Assembly: GCA_035633755.1 (NCBI GenBank)
Contig: DASQEH010000130.1
Location: 1-12,528 of the forward strand
DNA: 12,528 bases
Direction: 5' to 3'
DNA from: DASQEH01 sp035633755
GTDB lineage: Bacteria > Actinomycetota > Actinomycetes > Propionibacteriales > Nocardioidaceae
This document shows, piece by piece, positions 1 through 6,901 of the stretch. The notes under the pieces are model-generated. The model was not told where the DNA came from. It ran no database searches and saw only the letters and a list, made by a program, of their open reading frames with translations. Position 1 is the first letter of the stretch. Each line of letters begins with the position of its first letter. Both the position numbers and the translations under genes were made by a program.

Positions 1-1
1 G

Positions 2-235
2 GCTGGCCTGGCCGGCGCCACCTTCCTCGACGTGCGCGATCGCGACGTCAAGGTCAGCCTGGTATCCCCCGGGCTGGTGTCGGCCGGAGCTGGTCTCCTC
101 TCCGAGGCTGGGCGACACCGCCCGCAGGATCTGCTCACAGCCGCTGATGTGGCTGCGGCTGTACGGTTCGTCGTGACGTTCCCCGGCACGGGTTGTCCAA
201 CCGAGATTCGGCTGGAACCGCAGCGAACGCCGTGA
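2..235 (+). CDS. Short-chain dehydrogenase/reductase, C-terminal part (5' end outside window)
   Basis: The open frame enters from the window edge without a start and ends at a TGA, so only about 77 C-terminal residues are visible. The segment VKVSLVSPGLV is the usual SDR stretch after the catalytic Tyr/Lys (a beta strand, then the PG turn that shapes the cofactor pocket). The end, with ADVAAAVRFVVTFPG then TEIRLEPQRTP, matches the classical SDR ending in which an 'xEDVAxAVxFxL' helix precedes a 'neIxIrP' strand. The Rossmann GxxxGxG motif and the YxxxK catalytic residues are outside the window, so cofactor and substrate cannot be inferred. It lies 190 bp upstream of the FAD oxidoreductase on the same strand; whether the two are co-transcribed is unclear. 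The family call is fairly safe, the function unknown. Confidence 0.72.
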   Translation, partial: AGLAGATFLDVRDRDVKVSLVSPGLVSAGAGLLSEAGRHRPQDLLTAADVAAAVRFVVTFPGTGCPTEIRLEPQRTP

Positions 236-340
236 GCACGAGGAGTCCCGACATGGCAAGGTTCGGGGTCACGTGCCGTCGACGATCGCGGCGTGTTCTG
301 GTGGCAGGCATCCGGCTTGTGGACAGCCAGGACGCGTAGC

Positions 341-372
341 CTGGTCCACCGTCCACCTGGTTCACCGTCCAC
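341..372. repeat. Two tandem 16-bp direct repeats in the gap before the FAD oxidoreductase
   Basis: Positions 341-356 and 357-372 are two adjacent copies of a 16-bp unit (CTGGTYCACCGTCCAC) with one mismatch, and both end in the CACCGTCCAC core. They lie in the 190-bp gap 236-425, which otherwise shows no gene on either strand and no convincing promoter. The repeats are 54 bp upstream of the oxidoreductase start. They could be a direct-repeat regulator site or simple slippage; nothing in the window decides between these. Confidence 0.5.
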
Positions 373-425
373 CGGTCGCTTCGGGCGGGGCTAGGCCGGT
401 GCGAGAGCTCCCCACGAGAGGAATC

Positions 426-1541
426 ATGACGTCGAGAATGCGTGTGGCGGTGCTGGGTGGAGGCATCTTGGGCGTCTCAACGGCAGCGGCCTTGGCGAAG
501 CAGGGCGCCGACGTCACCTTGATGACCGCGGGCGAGCTCGCAAGTGGCGCCTCGGGTCGATCGCTGGCCTGGCTGAACTCGTTCGGCATGCGATCGCCGG
601 AGTACCACTACCTCCGCCTGCTGGGGCTCGACCGATACCGAACCCTGGCGGCGGGAGCGGGTTCGCCAGCGTTTCTGCGCTTCGACGGCGGACTCACCTG
701 GGCATCCGATGGCTCGGTCGCTGACCACCGCGCGGCCTTCGAGCACATGCGGGACATCGGCTACGCCTGCGAGTGGCTCACTGCGGAAGAGGTGAGTACC
801 CGCACCCCTGGCGTCGACCCAGCCGCGATCTCCGCGGGCGGCGCGATCTTCAACCCGCAGGAGGGCTGGGTCGATCTGCCGCGACTGATCGAGCACCTAG
901 CGGCAACGGTTGCGGCCAACGGCGGCACGATCCGCACGGGTGCCGGGCATTCGGACATCGTCCTTACCGCCGGTCGGGTCACAGCGGTACGCAGCGGCGA
1001 CGGTGCCGAGACTCCGGTAGACGCGGCCGTCCTCGCCACCGGCGCCGACGTCCCCCACACCCTCAAGGCACTTGGCATCGTGATCCCAGACGCGACGCCT
1101 ATTGCGCTCCTCGTGCGCACCCCGCCGATCGGCACCTCACTGCGTGCCGTCCTGAACACTCCGCGCGTCGCCGTTCGACCGACTCCTGACGGCGCCTTGG
1201 CCATGGACTCCGGGTGGTCGGAGCGAGAGGTCGTCGTCCAGCCGGACGGGTCCTACCTGGCGCGGGACGAAACGATTCAAGGTCTGCTGGAGGAGGCATC
1301 CAACGTCCTGGAGGGCCATCCACGGCTCACGTGCGCCTCGTACGGCGTGGGTCCCAAACCCATTCCCGGAGACGGTGAACCGGTCCTCGGCGGCCTTGAA
1401 GCCATCCCCGGCTACTACGTCGCGTTCACCCATAGCGGAGCGACACTAGGGCTCATCGCCGGTGAGCTGCTGGCAGACGAGATCCTGAACACCAGAGCGC
1501 ATCCGCTGCTGGACCCTTACCGTCCCAGCCGTTTCGCTTGA
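426..1541 (+). CDS. FAD-dependent amine/amino-acid oxidoreductase (DAO family)
   Basis: This is a 371-residue flavoprotein of the D-amino-acid oxidase/DadA/glycine oxidase superfamily, which oxidises C-N bonds of amines or amino acids. The N-terminal strand and dinucleotide-binding loop read VAVLGGGILG (about residues 7-16), followed by the conserved GASGRSLAWLNS stretch (about 40-51) that contacts FAD. The middle carries the substrate-domain signature NPQEGWVDLPRL. The C-terminal FAD-closing region runs GVGPKPIPGDGEPVLGG and then FTHSGATLGLIAGELLADEI. The ATG at 426 is chosen because AGAGGA lies just upstream (417-422) and the nucleotide-binding loop begins a few residues later; ATG 438 is the alternative. 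The frame stays open further upstream, but that part looks non-coding. The Gfo/Idh gene follows after 66 bp on the same strand. Amadoriases also belong to this superfamily, so given the neighbourhood a glycated or opine-like amine is a reasonable guess at substrate; the sequence does not prove it. Confidence 0.85.
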   Translation: MTSRMRVAVLGGGILGVSTAAALAKQGADVTLMTAGELASGASGRSLAWLNSFGMRSPEYHYLRLLGLDRYRTLAAGAGSPAFLRFDGGLTWASDGSVADHRAAFEHMRDIGYACEWLTAEEVSTRTPGVDPAAISAGGAIFNPQEGWVDLPRLIEHLAATVAANGGTIRTGAGHSDIVLTAGRVTAVRSGDGAETPVDAAVLATGADVPHTLKALGIVIPDATPIALLVRTPPIGTSLRAVLNTPRVAVRPTPDGALAMDSGWSEREVVVQPDGSYLARDETIQGLLEEASNVLEGHPRLTCASYGVGPKPIPGDGEPVLGGLEAIPGYYVAFTHSGATLGLIAGELLADEILNTRAHPLLDPYRPSRFA

Positions 1542-1607
1542 CCACGGCTACCAACGTTCGCTTTGCGGCCGACGAGACGTCGGCCGTGATGAATCAGGAG
1601 GTCACCG

Positions 1608-2690
1608 GTGCTCGCCCACACCCAGGAGCCTGCCCTCGACGGCGTCAGGACATACGAGGCTCCCATCCGGACAGCTGTCATCGGCTTCGGCAGCTCCGGA
1701 CGCTACTTCCATGCCCCCTTCCTCGAGGCGAGCCCGCACTTCTCGCTCGACATGGTGGTCACCGCCGACCCGGAACGACAGCAGGCGGCGAGGGAGTCCT
1801 ATCCCCGAGCGACGATATGGAACACGGTCGACGAGCTGTTCGCCTCAGCCGGACTCGTTGATCTCGTTGTCATCGGGTCACCCCCGGACACCCATGTGCC
1901 GCTCGCGCGCCGTGCGCTTCACCATGGGCTCGCGCTCGTCGTGGACAAACCGTTCTGCGTCGAGGCGAGCCAGGGTGCTGAGCTCGTCGATGAGGCCGTG
2001 AAGCTCGGCGTGCCGCTCACCGTGTTCCAGAACCGGCGTTGGGACGCTGACTTCCTGACGTTGCGATCGCTCGTTGATTCCGGAGCACTGGGCCAGGTTC
2101 GCCGGTTCGAGTCGCGTTTCGAGTGGTGGAAACCGGAGGAGCCCAAAGCCTGGAAGCGGGAGTCGTCGCCGAGCCAAGGCGGCGGCATGCTGTACGACAT
2201 CGGGACCCACCTGATCGACCAGGCAATCCAGTTGTTCGGACCGATTCAGCACGCTCATGGTGAACTCGAGGCGCGGCGCTCCTCTGGCACCGACGACGAT
2301 TCGTTCGTGTCGCTGCTGCACGAGTCTGGGGTCCGCTCGCATCTGTGGATGAACAGCCTGGCGGTACAGGCTGGTCCTCGATTCCACGTGCTCGGTTCCG
2401 AGTCCGGCTACACCAAATGGGGGCGCGACGGCCAAGAGGCGGCGCTCAAGGGTGGCGCCAAGCCGAGTGACCCTGGGTATGGCGCCGAGCCGCCCACCGC
2501 CTGGGGAGTGGTGGGGATGGACGGTGCCTTGGAGCCTGTCCCTGCGGAGCGGGGGCAGTACGACACCTTCTACGCGCTGCTCGCTGAGGCACTGTTGCAG
2601 GGCGGTCCACTCCCGGTCGACGCGAGGGACTCGGTCGACGTGATCCGGATCATCCAACAGCTCTACCGTGACCACGGCGTGGCGGGGTGA
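1608..2690 (+). CDS. Gfo/Idh/MocA-family NAD(P)-dependent oxidoreductase
   Basis: A 360-residue dehydrogenase of the glucose-fructose oxidoreductase/inositol dehydrogenase family. The Rossmann glycines lie in VIGFGSSGRYFHAPF (about residues 24-38). The family's EKP motif appears as DKPF (about 113-116), with the catalytic-region Lys at 114. The second signature GGGMLYDIGTHLIDQA (about 191-206) holds the conserved Asp197, His201 and Asp204. The SGRYFHAPF and FQNRRWDADF stretches resemble the scyllo-inositol dehydrogenase (IolW/YdgJ-like) branch. The start is a GTG, fixed by a strong AGGAGGT at 1596-1602 with a 5-nt spacer. The first 20 or so residues before the Rossmann fold are an unusual leader. 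It follows the FAD oxidoreductase after 66 bp and is probably co-transcribed with it. It runs tail-to-tail into the permease gene, with 39 bp between the stops. The substrate is probably a sugar, a polyol or a sugar-amine, not determinable here. Confidence 0.88.
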   Translation: MLAHTQEPALDGVRTYEAPIRTAVIGFGSSGRYFHAPFLEASPHFSLDMVVTADPERQQAARESYPRATIWNTVDELFASAGLVDLVVIGSPPDTHVPLARRALHHGLALVVDKPFCVEASQGAELVDEAVKLGVPLTVFQNRRWDADFLTLRSLVDSGALGQVRRFESRFEWWKPEEPKAWKRESSPSQGGGMLYDIGTHLIDQAIQLFGPIQHAHGELEARRSSGTDDDSFVSLLHESGVRSHLWMNSLAVQAGPRFHVLGSESGYTKWGRDGQEAALKGGAKPSDPGYGAEPPTAWGVVGMDGALEPVPAERGQYDTFYALLAEALLQGGPLPVDARDSVDVIRIIQQLYRDHGVAG

Positions 2691-2709
2691 CGTCGTCGCG
2701 CCACCCGCC
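2681..2709. terminator. Weak candidate hairpin between convergent genes
   Basis: At the convergent junction of the Gfo/Idh and permease genes, GGCGGGGTG (2681-2689) can pair with CACCCGCC (2702-2709), giving 8 base pairs with one bulged G. An alternative is a 6-bp GTGGCG/CGCCAC stem (2679-2684 with 2699-2704). The left arm overlaps the end and stop of the dehydrogenase gene. No T-run follows on either strand, so it would have to act as a U-less, bidirectional structure. Offered as a candidate only. Confidence 0.28.
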
Positions 2710-2729
2710 CGCACCCTGGCCCCGTCGAG

Positions 2730-3641
2730 CTACTTGCCCACTCCCTCGGTCAACCCTCGCAGGAACTGTCGCTGCCCCACCAGGAACAAGATGATCATCG
2801 GCGCCGCCGCGATAGACAGCGCAGCGAACACAACTGGCCAGTCGGTGGTAAGGCGACTCTGCATGGCCAGCAGACCAACCGGCAGCGTCTTGCGTGCGTC
2901 GTCACTGATGAACGACAGCGCGAAGACGAACTCGTTCCAGGCGAACAGTGCCTGCAGAAGCGCCGCGGAGACCAAGATCGGCCGGCACAAGGGGAGGATG
3001 ATCCTCCAGAAGATCTGCTGAGTGCTGGCACCGTCCATCTTGGCTGCCTCATCCAGCTCCATCGGCAGGTCGATCATGTAGGCGCGGATGAGGAACGTCG
3101 TGAACGGGACTCGGAAGGCCGTGTACAAGATGATCAGGGCCCAATAGGTGTTGAACAGCTCCAGGCTCTGCAGCAGCCGGAACAGGGGAACCAACGCGAC
3201 CGTGGGGGCCAGCATCAGGCCTCCCAGGATGACAAGCAGCACGCCTTGGTTCAGCGGCAGGTCGAGCCGGGTGAGCCCGTAGGCCGCCCAGGCGCTGACG
3301 AGGGTGGTCGTCAGCACGCTGACAACGGTCACGATGACGCTGTTGCCGAAGTACTTGAAGACGCCCTGGTCCCAGGCGGTTTGGTAGTTCTCCCAGCGCA
3401 GGGCACCCGGAAGCCCGAAGGGGTCACCGAAGACCTCTTGGTTCGTCTTGAACCCGCTCAGCACCATCCACAGCAGGGGATAGATGATCGCGACGACGAG
3501 GCCGGCGAGCAGCCCCCACACCAGCAGCTTGCCGATCACGGTCAGGACCAGGACCAGCGGTGACCGTTGCCGGAGCGGTGCCCGGTCGGGTGGGCCTGCG
3601 GGAGCTTCGGCGTCGACCGTTTCGTACACCAGCTTTGTCAT
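2730..3641 (-). CDS. Carbohydrate ABC transporter permease, MalG-type
   Basis: Inner-membrane permease of the CUT1 sugar-importer class, 303 residues. After a cytoplasmic tail of about 25 residues come hydrophobic segments: about 28-61, then about 101-121, 133-155, 165-188, 218-240 and one near the C-terminus, consistent with six helices. The cytoplasmic EAA loop that docks on the ATPase is clear at about 198-221: DEAAKMDGAS, then FWRIILPLCRP. The ATG at 3641 overlaps the stop of the upstream permease as ATGA, so the two are translationally coupled. The open frame continues to 4025, but that part lies inside the partner gene and is not protein-like. It is the last gene of the minus-strand cluster and ends 39 bp from the convergent dehydrogenase. 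By position and partners it corresponds to one of the FrlN/FrlM permeases. Confidence 0.93.
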   Translation of the reverse strand: MTKLVYETVDAEAPAGPPDRAPLRQRSPLVLVLTVIGKLLVWGLLAGLVVAIIYPLLWMVLSGFKTNQEVFGDPFGLPGALRWENYQTAWDQGVFKYFGNSVIVTVVSVLTTTLVSAWAAYGLTRLDLPLNQGVLLVILGGLMLAPTVALVPLFRLLQSLELFNTYWALIILYTAFRVPFTTFLIRAYMIDLPMELDEAAKMDGASTQQIFWRIILPLCRPILVSAALLQALFAWNEFVFALSFISDDARKTLPVGLLAMQSRLTTDWPVVFAALSIAAAPMIILFLVGQRQFLRGLTEGVGK

Positions 3642-4525
3642 ACCTCGACCCTCCGTCGACGGGAGATGGCTAGTTGCAGGGCGGCGATCGTGAAGGTGAT
3701 GACGAAGATCACGGTGGCGATCGCGGCGGCATACCCCATGTCGTCCTGGAAGAACGCGTTGCGGTACAGCCACGTGCCGAGGACCTGGCTTGAGTTGTCC
3801 GGACCGCCGGCGGTCATGACCATGACCTCGTTGAAGACGAGGAAGGCACCGGAGATGGTGAGGATGACCAGCAGCGTCGTCATCTCCCTGACCAGGGGCA
3901 CGGTGATCATGAGGAAGGTGCGGATCGGCCCTGCGCCGTCGAGTCGGGCGGCTTCGTAGTAGTCGCGGGGGATGCGTTGGATGGCCACCACGAAGAGGAC
4001 GGCGGTGTAGCCGATCGACTGCCATTGGCTCATGGCGATGATGCTCCAGATGGCGGTGTTCTCCTCACCGAGCCAGGCATGCTTCCAGCTGTCAAGCCCC
4101 ACCAGGCCGAGGAACCGGTTCAGCAGGCCGATCTGGGGGTTGTACATGAACGAGAAGAGGATTCCCGCAACCGTGATGGACATCGCCGCGGGAATGAAGT
4201 AGATGGTTCGCAGCCAGCCTCGCAGTCGTTGGTGGACGACTTCCTCGAGGAGGGTGGCCAGCACCAAGGCCAGTCCTACCTGGAAGACAAGGGACACGAC
4301 GGCGAAGGCGATGTTGTTACCCAGGGCCGTCCAGAACACCGGATCACCGATCGCGGTGTCGTAGTTGTCGAGACCAACGAAGATCGGGTTCGGCGAGAAG
4401 GCGTCCCAGGAGTAGAAGCTGAGCCGGATGTTCTCGACAACGGGGTAATAGACGAACACCAGGAGCAGCGCCAAGCCGGGCATGACCCAGAGCCAGGCGC
4501 GCCACCTCTGTAGCGCGGATGTCAT
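3638..4525 (-). CDS. Carbohydrate ABC transporter permease, MalF-type
   Basis: Second membrane subunit of the CUT1 importer, 295 residues. A first transmembrane helix at about 11-32 is followed by a periplasmic stretch with the family-typical FVGLDNY (about 49-55). Further hydrophobic helices lie at about 69-92, 107-127, 159-182, 206-232 and 264-286. The EAA loop is YYEAARLDGAGPIRTFLMITVPL (about 189-211; key residues Glu191, Gly197 and Pro210). The start ATG at 4525 has AGGAG at 4535-4539 with a 9-nt spacer. It overlaps the MalG-type gene by 4 bp and follows the binding-protein gene after 66 bp that contain a strong hairpin. Stoichiometry with the next gene should therefore be 1:1, while the binding protein is likely made in excess. 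Confidence 0.93.
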   Translation of the reverse strand: MTSALQRWRAWLWVMPGLALLLVFVYYPVVENIRLSFYSWDAFSPNPIFVGLDNYDTAIGDPVFWTALGNNIAFAVVSLVFQVGLALVLATLLEEVVHQRLRGWLRTIYFIPAAMSITVAGILFSFMYNPQIGLLNRFLGLVGLDSWKHAWLGEENTAIWSIIAMSQWQSIGYTAVLFVVAIQRIPRDYYEAARLDGAGPIRTFLMITVPLVREMTTLLVILTISGAFLVFNEVMVMTAGGPDNSSQVLGTWLYRNAFFQDDMGYAAAIATVIFVITFTIAALQLAISRRRRVEV

Positions 4526-4551
4526 GTGAAGGTTCTCCTCGCACTAAGGCT

Positions 4552-4584
4552 GTGCCGGTGCCGCGGTCGTCACGGCACCGGCAC
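4552..4584. promoter_or_regulatory. Perfect 12-bp stem-loop between binding-protein and permease genes
   Basis: GTGCCGGTGCCG (4552-4563) and CGGCACCGGCAC (4573-4584) are exact inverted copies separated by a 9-nt loop. The stem starts 7 nt beyond the stop of the binding-protein gene and ends about a dozen bases before the ribosome site of the permease gene. There is no T-tract on the transcribed strand. Stable intergenic hairpins at this position in sugar ABC operons (as between malE and malF) typically stabilise the upstream mRNA or partly attenuate transcription, giving more binding protein than permease. I infer the same here. Confidence 0.75.
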
Positions 4585-4591
4585 GGCAGAT

Positions 4592-5935
4592 TCAGTTGGT
4601 CTGCTCCTGCGCCTTCGCCGCGGCCTCCTGGACGCTGGCCATCACGTCTTCTGGAGTGTTGTCGCCGCCGACGAGGCCCTCGACGCCGGCCAGGTAGGCG
4701 CTGGCGACATCCGCGTGCGTCACCGTGTCCAGCCAGATGGCGAACTCACTGGCCTTGCTCATGTCTTGCAGCGTCTGGGTCAGCTGTGGGTAGACACCCT
4801 CAACCTTGGTGGAGCCCTCTACTGGGCTGAGCCAGCCCAGGTCCTGCACCATCTGCTGAGCGTTCTGCTTGCTGGCGAGGAAGGCGAGGAAGTCGGCTGC
4901 GAGGCCACCCTGCTCGGTCTTGGCGTTGACCAAGAAGCCATCGGGAGCTCCCGTGAGCGCCTGCGTGTCACCGGCAGCGTCTGACGCCGGGGGGAGTCGG
5001 AAGAAGCTCCAGTCCTCGGCGATCGTCGGGGGTGCACCACCATCGGCGGTGAGAACCTGGAACTCCAGCGACTCGATGTACTGCATGGCTGCCTTGCCCC
5101 CGATGAAGTTCGCCTGGGCAGCCTCGTGGGCAAGCCCGTTCGCGTCCGGGTTGGCGCATCGGTCGAGGAGCGCCTTGAGCTGCTCCAGGGCCTTGACGTA
5201 GCCCGGGTCGGTGAACTCACCCGTCGCCGGGTTGTAGTCCTTGTCGAGCGTGTCGGCCGGCACGTTGTAGGCGTTCAGCTGCGTGACGTAGTGCAGTGCT
5301 GGCCACCCGAACTGGTTGCCGAAGGCGATGGGCGTGTATCCGGCCGCCTTCAGCTTGTCGCAATCCTCGAACAGCTCCTCCAGCGTTGCAGGGGGCTGCG
5401 AGATGCCCGCCTTCTCGAACGCCGCGCCGCTGTAGGCGAGGTACTTGCCGTCCAGGTTGATCGGCAGGCCGTAGTTCTTCCCCTCGTACTCGAAGGCCTT
5501 GGTCGCAGCGGGCGCAAGCTGCTTGCCAAGCTCGGTGTCGGGGCCGAGGACGCTGGTCAGGTCAGCGGCGAGCCCGGCGCGGATGAACTTGTTGGCGAAG
5601 TCACCAGCCCACGAGAAGTAGATGTCCGGCAGGTCGTTGGCCGTCGCCAGCACGCGGATCTTGTCCTTGTAAGGCTGGTCACCTACCTGCTCGAGCTTGA
5701 TGTCGACCTTCGGGTTCTCCTCCTCGTACTCCGCGACAACGCTTTCGAAGTAGGGCGCGTACTGGGGGTCGGCGAACTTGGTGACCATCGACAACGTGCC
5801 GGACTTGTCAGCTGGCGCTGACAGGTCCGGTGCTGACGCAGGCGCAGTGCTGTCCCCGCCGCCACAGGCAGCAAGGCCCAGCGTGGCGACGCCGACAAGG
5901 GCGGTGGCGGGCAGTTTTCCTAGGTTGAACCTCAT
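4592..5935 (-). CDS. Sugar-binding lipoprotein of the ABC importer (family 1 solute-binding protein)
   Basis: Extracytoplasmic substrate-binding protein of 447 residues, anchored as a lipoprotein. The signal peptide has basic residues (Arg2, Lys7), a hydrophobic core at about 10-22, and the lipobox LAAC with the acylated Cys at 24, followed by a Gly- and Ser-rich linker. The mature part is typical of CUT1 binding proteins: GTLSMVTKFAD, then AEYEEENPKVDIKLEQVGDQPYKDKI, then LPDIYFSWAGDFANKFI, with GKYLAYSGAAFEKAGI further on. The start ATG at 5935 has GAGGAG at 5940-5945 with a 4-nt spacer. It lies 94 bp downstream of the kinase gene and just before the permeases, the position of FrlO in the analogous Bacillus operon. 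The ligand is not readable from sequence; context suggests a glycated amino acid or a related sugar-amine. Confidence 0.93.
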   Translation of the reverse strand: MRFNLGKLPATALVGVATLGLAACGGGDSTAPASAPDLSAPADKSGTLSMVTKFADPQYAPYFESVVAEYEEENPKVDIKLEQVGDQPYKDKIRVLATANDLPDIYFSWAGDFANKFIRAGLAADLTSVLGPDTELGKQLAPAATKAFEYEGKNYGLPINLDGKYLAYSGAAFEKAGISQPPATLEELFEDCDKLKAAGYTPIAFGNQFGWPALHYVTQLNAYNVPADTLDKDYNPATGEFTDPGYVKALEQLKALLDRCANPDANGLAHEAAQANFIGGKAAMQYIESLEFQVLTADGGAPPTIAEDWSFFRLPPASDAAGDTQALTGAPDGFLVNAKTEQGGLAADFLAFLASKQNAQQMVQDLGWLSPVEGSTKVEGVYPQLTQTLQDMSKASEFAIWLDTVTHADVASAYLAGVEGLVGGDNTPEDVMASVQEAAAKAQEQTN

Positions 5936-5977
5936 GGCACTCCTCAGGCGGGTTGGACTTTGGCGGGATGGACTCGG

Positions 5978-5990
5978 TGGTGTGGTTCGA
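5978..5990 (-). promoter_or_regulatory. 13-bp element shared by the binding-protein and SIS2 leaders (copy 1)
   Basis: Read on the minus strand this is TCGAACCACACCA, 42 nt before the binding-protein start. The identical 13-mer occurs once more, at 11005-11017 in front of the SIS2 gene, in the same orientation to its gene. In both cases a GTCCG lies a few bases upstream. This copy overlaps the palindrome GTTCGAAC (5985-5992), which has the central CpG often seen in LacI-type operators. It may be a regulator site common to both leaders; function unproven. The rest of the 94-bp gap holds a GTGATCAC palindrome (6002-6009), which may be chance. Confidence 0.3.
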
Positions 5991-6029
5991 ACGCTCGGAC
6001 GGTGATCACTTGTCGGATGCCCCTGCGAC

Positions 6030-6863
6030 CTACCCCGCGACGCTCACGGGGGGAAAGGGCTGGGGCAGGTCAGCCCGGTAACCGAAGGCGCCGTACTCGG
6101 CGCACGTCTTGGTTGCGTAGCTGGTGGCCGCGGACAGCAGGAGTTGCGACTCCTCACCCCTCATGATCCCGACCAGGAGGCGCGCGATGAAGGCGTCGCC
6201 GGCGCCGAGGGTATCGACAACCGGGCCTGTGCCCGCGGGGGCCTGCAGGACGCGGCCGTTCACCAGCATGGTGGCGCCAGAAGCCCCTTGGGTCACCACC
6301 ACAGTTCCAGGTCCGAACTGGGCGACGCGCCTCGCCAGGGCCGCTGGGTCCTCCTCGGTGGAGGCGGCGGACAGGATCGCGATCGACGCATGGTGCGCGT
6401 ACTCAACAACGTAGTCCCACGGTCGCTCCGAGAAGTCGAAGGAGAGGATGCGCGCTGCTCCCGCGAGGCGCCCGAGGTCGTCCTCGAGCATGGAGCATTC
6501 GCCGGTGTGGACGAGGTCGGCGTCGGCCACCTTCCGCAGATCCTCCTCCGTGACGGTGAATCGGGAGATCCCGACGTCAGCGTCCTCGAACACGCGATTG
6601 CCATCGACTACTCGAACCACGGCGAAGGCGTTCGGTCCGGGTGCTGTACGGGTCAGGGACGTGTCGACGCCTTCGTCAGCGAGCGCCTTCCGCAGCAGGT
6701 CGCCAGCTTCGTCGGTGCCAAGGACGCCGAGGTAGGCAGCGGAAGCTCCGTTGCGCTGGGCATGCACAGCCACATTGACGGTGTTGCCCCCGGGGAACAT
6801 CTCACCGAGGTCCGGATAGCAGTCGACGACGTTGTCGCCGGCCGTGAGCAGTCGTGGAGTCAC
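6030..6863 (-). CDS. frlD: PfkB-family sugar kinase, fructoselysine 6-kinase (FrlD) type
   Basis: Cytoplasmic ribokinase-family kinase of 277 residues, expected to phosphorylate C6 of a fructosamine such as fructosyl-lysine or another fructosyl-amino acid with ATP. The N-terminus is the FrlD hallmark: TAGDNVVDCYPDLGEMFPGG with NTVNVAV after it (about residues 7-33), close to E. coli FrlD, where IGDNCVDIYP and SGGNAVNVAV occur. An FDFSERPWD stretch corresponds to FDFSDKWD in FrlD. The PfkB signature DTLGAGDAFIA (about 217-227) supplies the anion hole and the catalytic Asp at about 223. The start is a GTG at 6863 with GGAGGA at 6873-6878 and a 9-nt spacer; the frame extends to 7109, but that part overlaps the hydrolase gene. 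It lies 38 bp after the HAD gene and 94 bp before the binding-protein gene. Other ribokinase-family specificities are possible, but this N-terminus makes a fructosamine kinase the best call. Confidence 0.82.
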   Translation of the reverse strand: MTPRLLTAGDNVVDCYPDLGEMFPGGNTVNVAVHAQRNGASAAYLGVLGTDEAGDLLRKALADEGVDTSLTRTAPGPNAFAVVRVVDGNRVFEDADVGISRFTVTEEDLRKVADADLVHTGECSMLEDDLGRLAGAARILSFDFSERPWDYVVEYAHHASIAILSAASTEEDPAALARRVAQFGPGTVVVTQGASGATMLVNGRVLQAPAGTGPVVDTLGAGDAFIARLLVGIMRGEESQLLLSAATSYATKTCAEYGAFGYRADLPQPFPPVSVAG

Positions 6864-6901
6864 CAGAGCACGTCCTCCGTGTAGGTTCTGCGCCGCATGT
6901 G

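Noticed and set aside
1545..1564. AACGTT core between the oxidoreductase genes as a third LacI operator
   Set aside because: The flanks (TACCAAC/GTTCGCT) do not follow the TGAGAAC/GTTCTCA halves.
1878..2714. 278-codon open frame opposite the Gfo/Idh gene
   Set aside because: It is fully antisense to a well-supported dehydrogenase with all family motifs, and its composition is that of a GC-frame shadow.
3642..4025. N-terminal extension of the MalG-type permease frame
   Set aside because: This part is Arg/His/Pro-rich, lies wholly inside the MalF-type gene in another frame, and the ATGA overlap at 3638-3641 gives the natural start.
5126..5821. Long open frame opposite the binding-protein gene
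   Set aside because: It is an antisense shadow of high-GC coding DNA, rich in Val/Arg/Leu with no recognisable fold, and it has no ribosome site of note.
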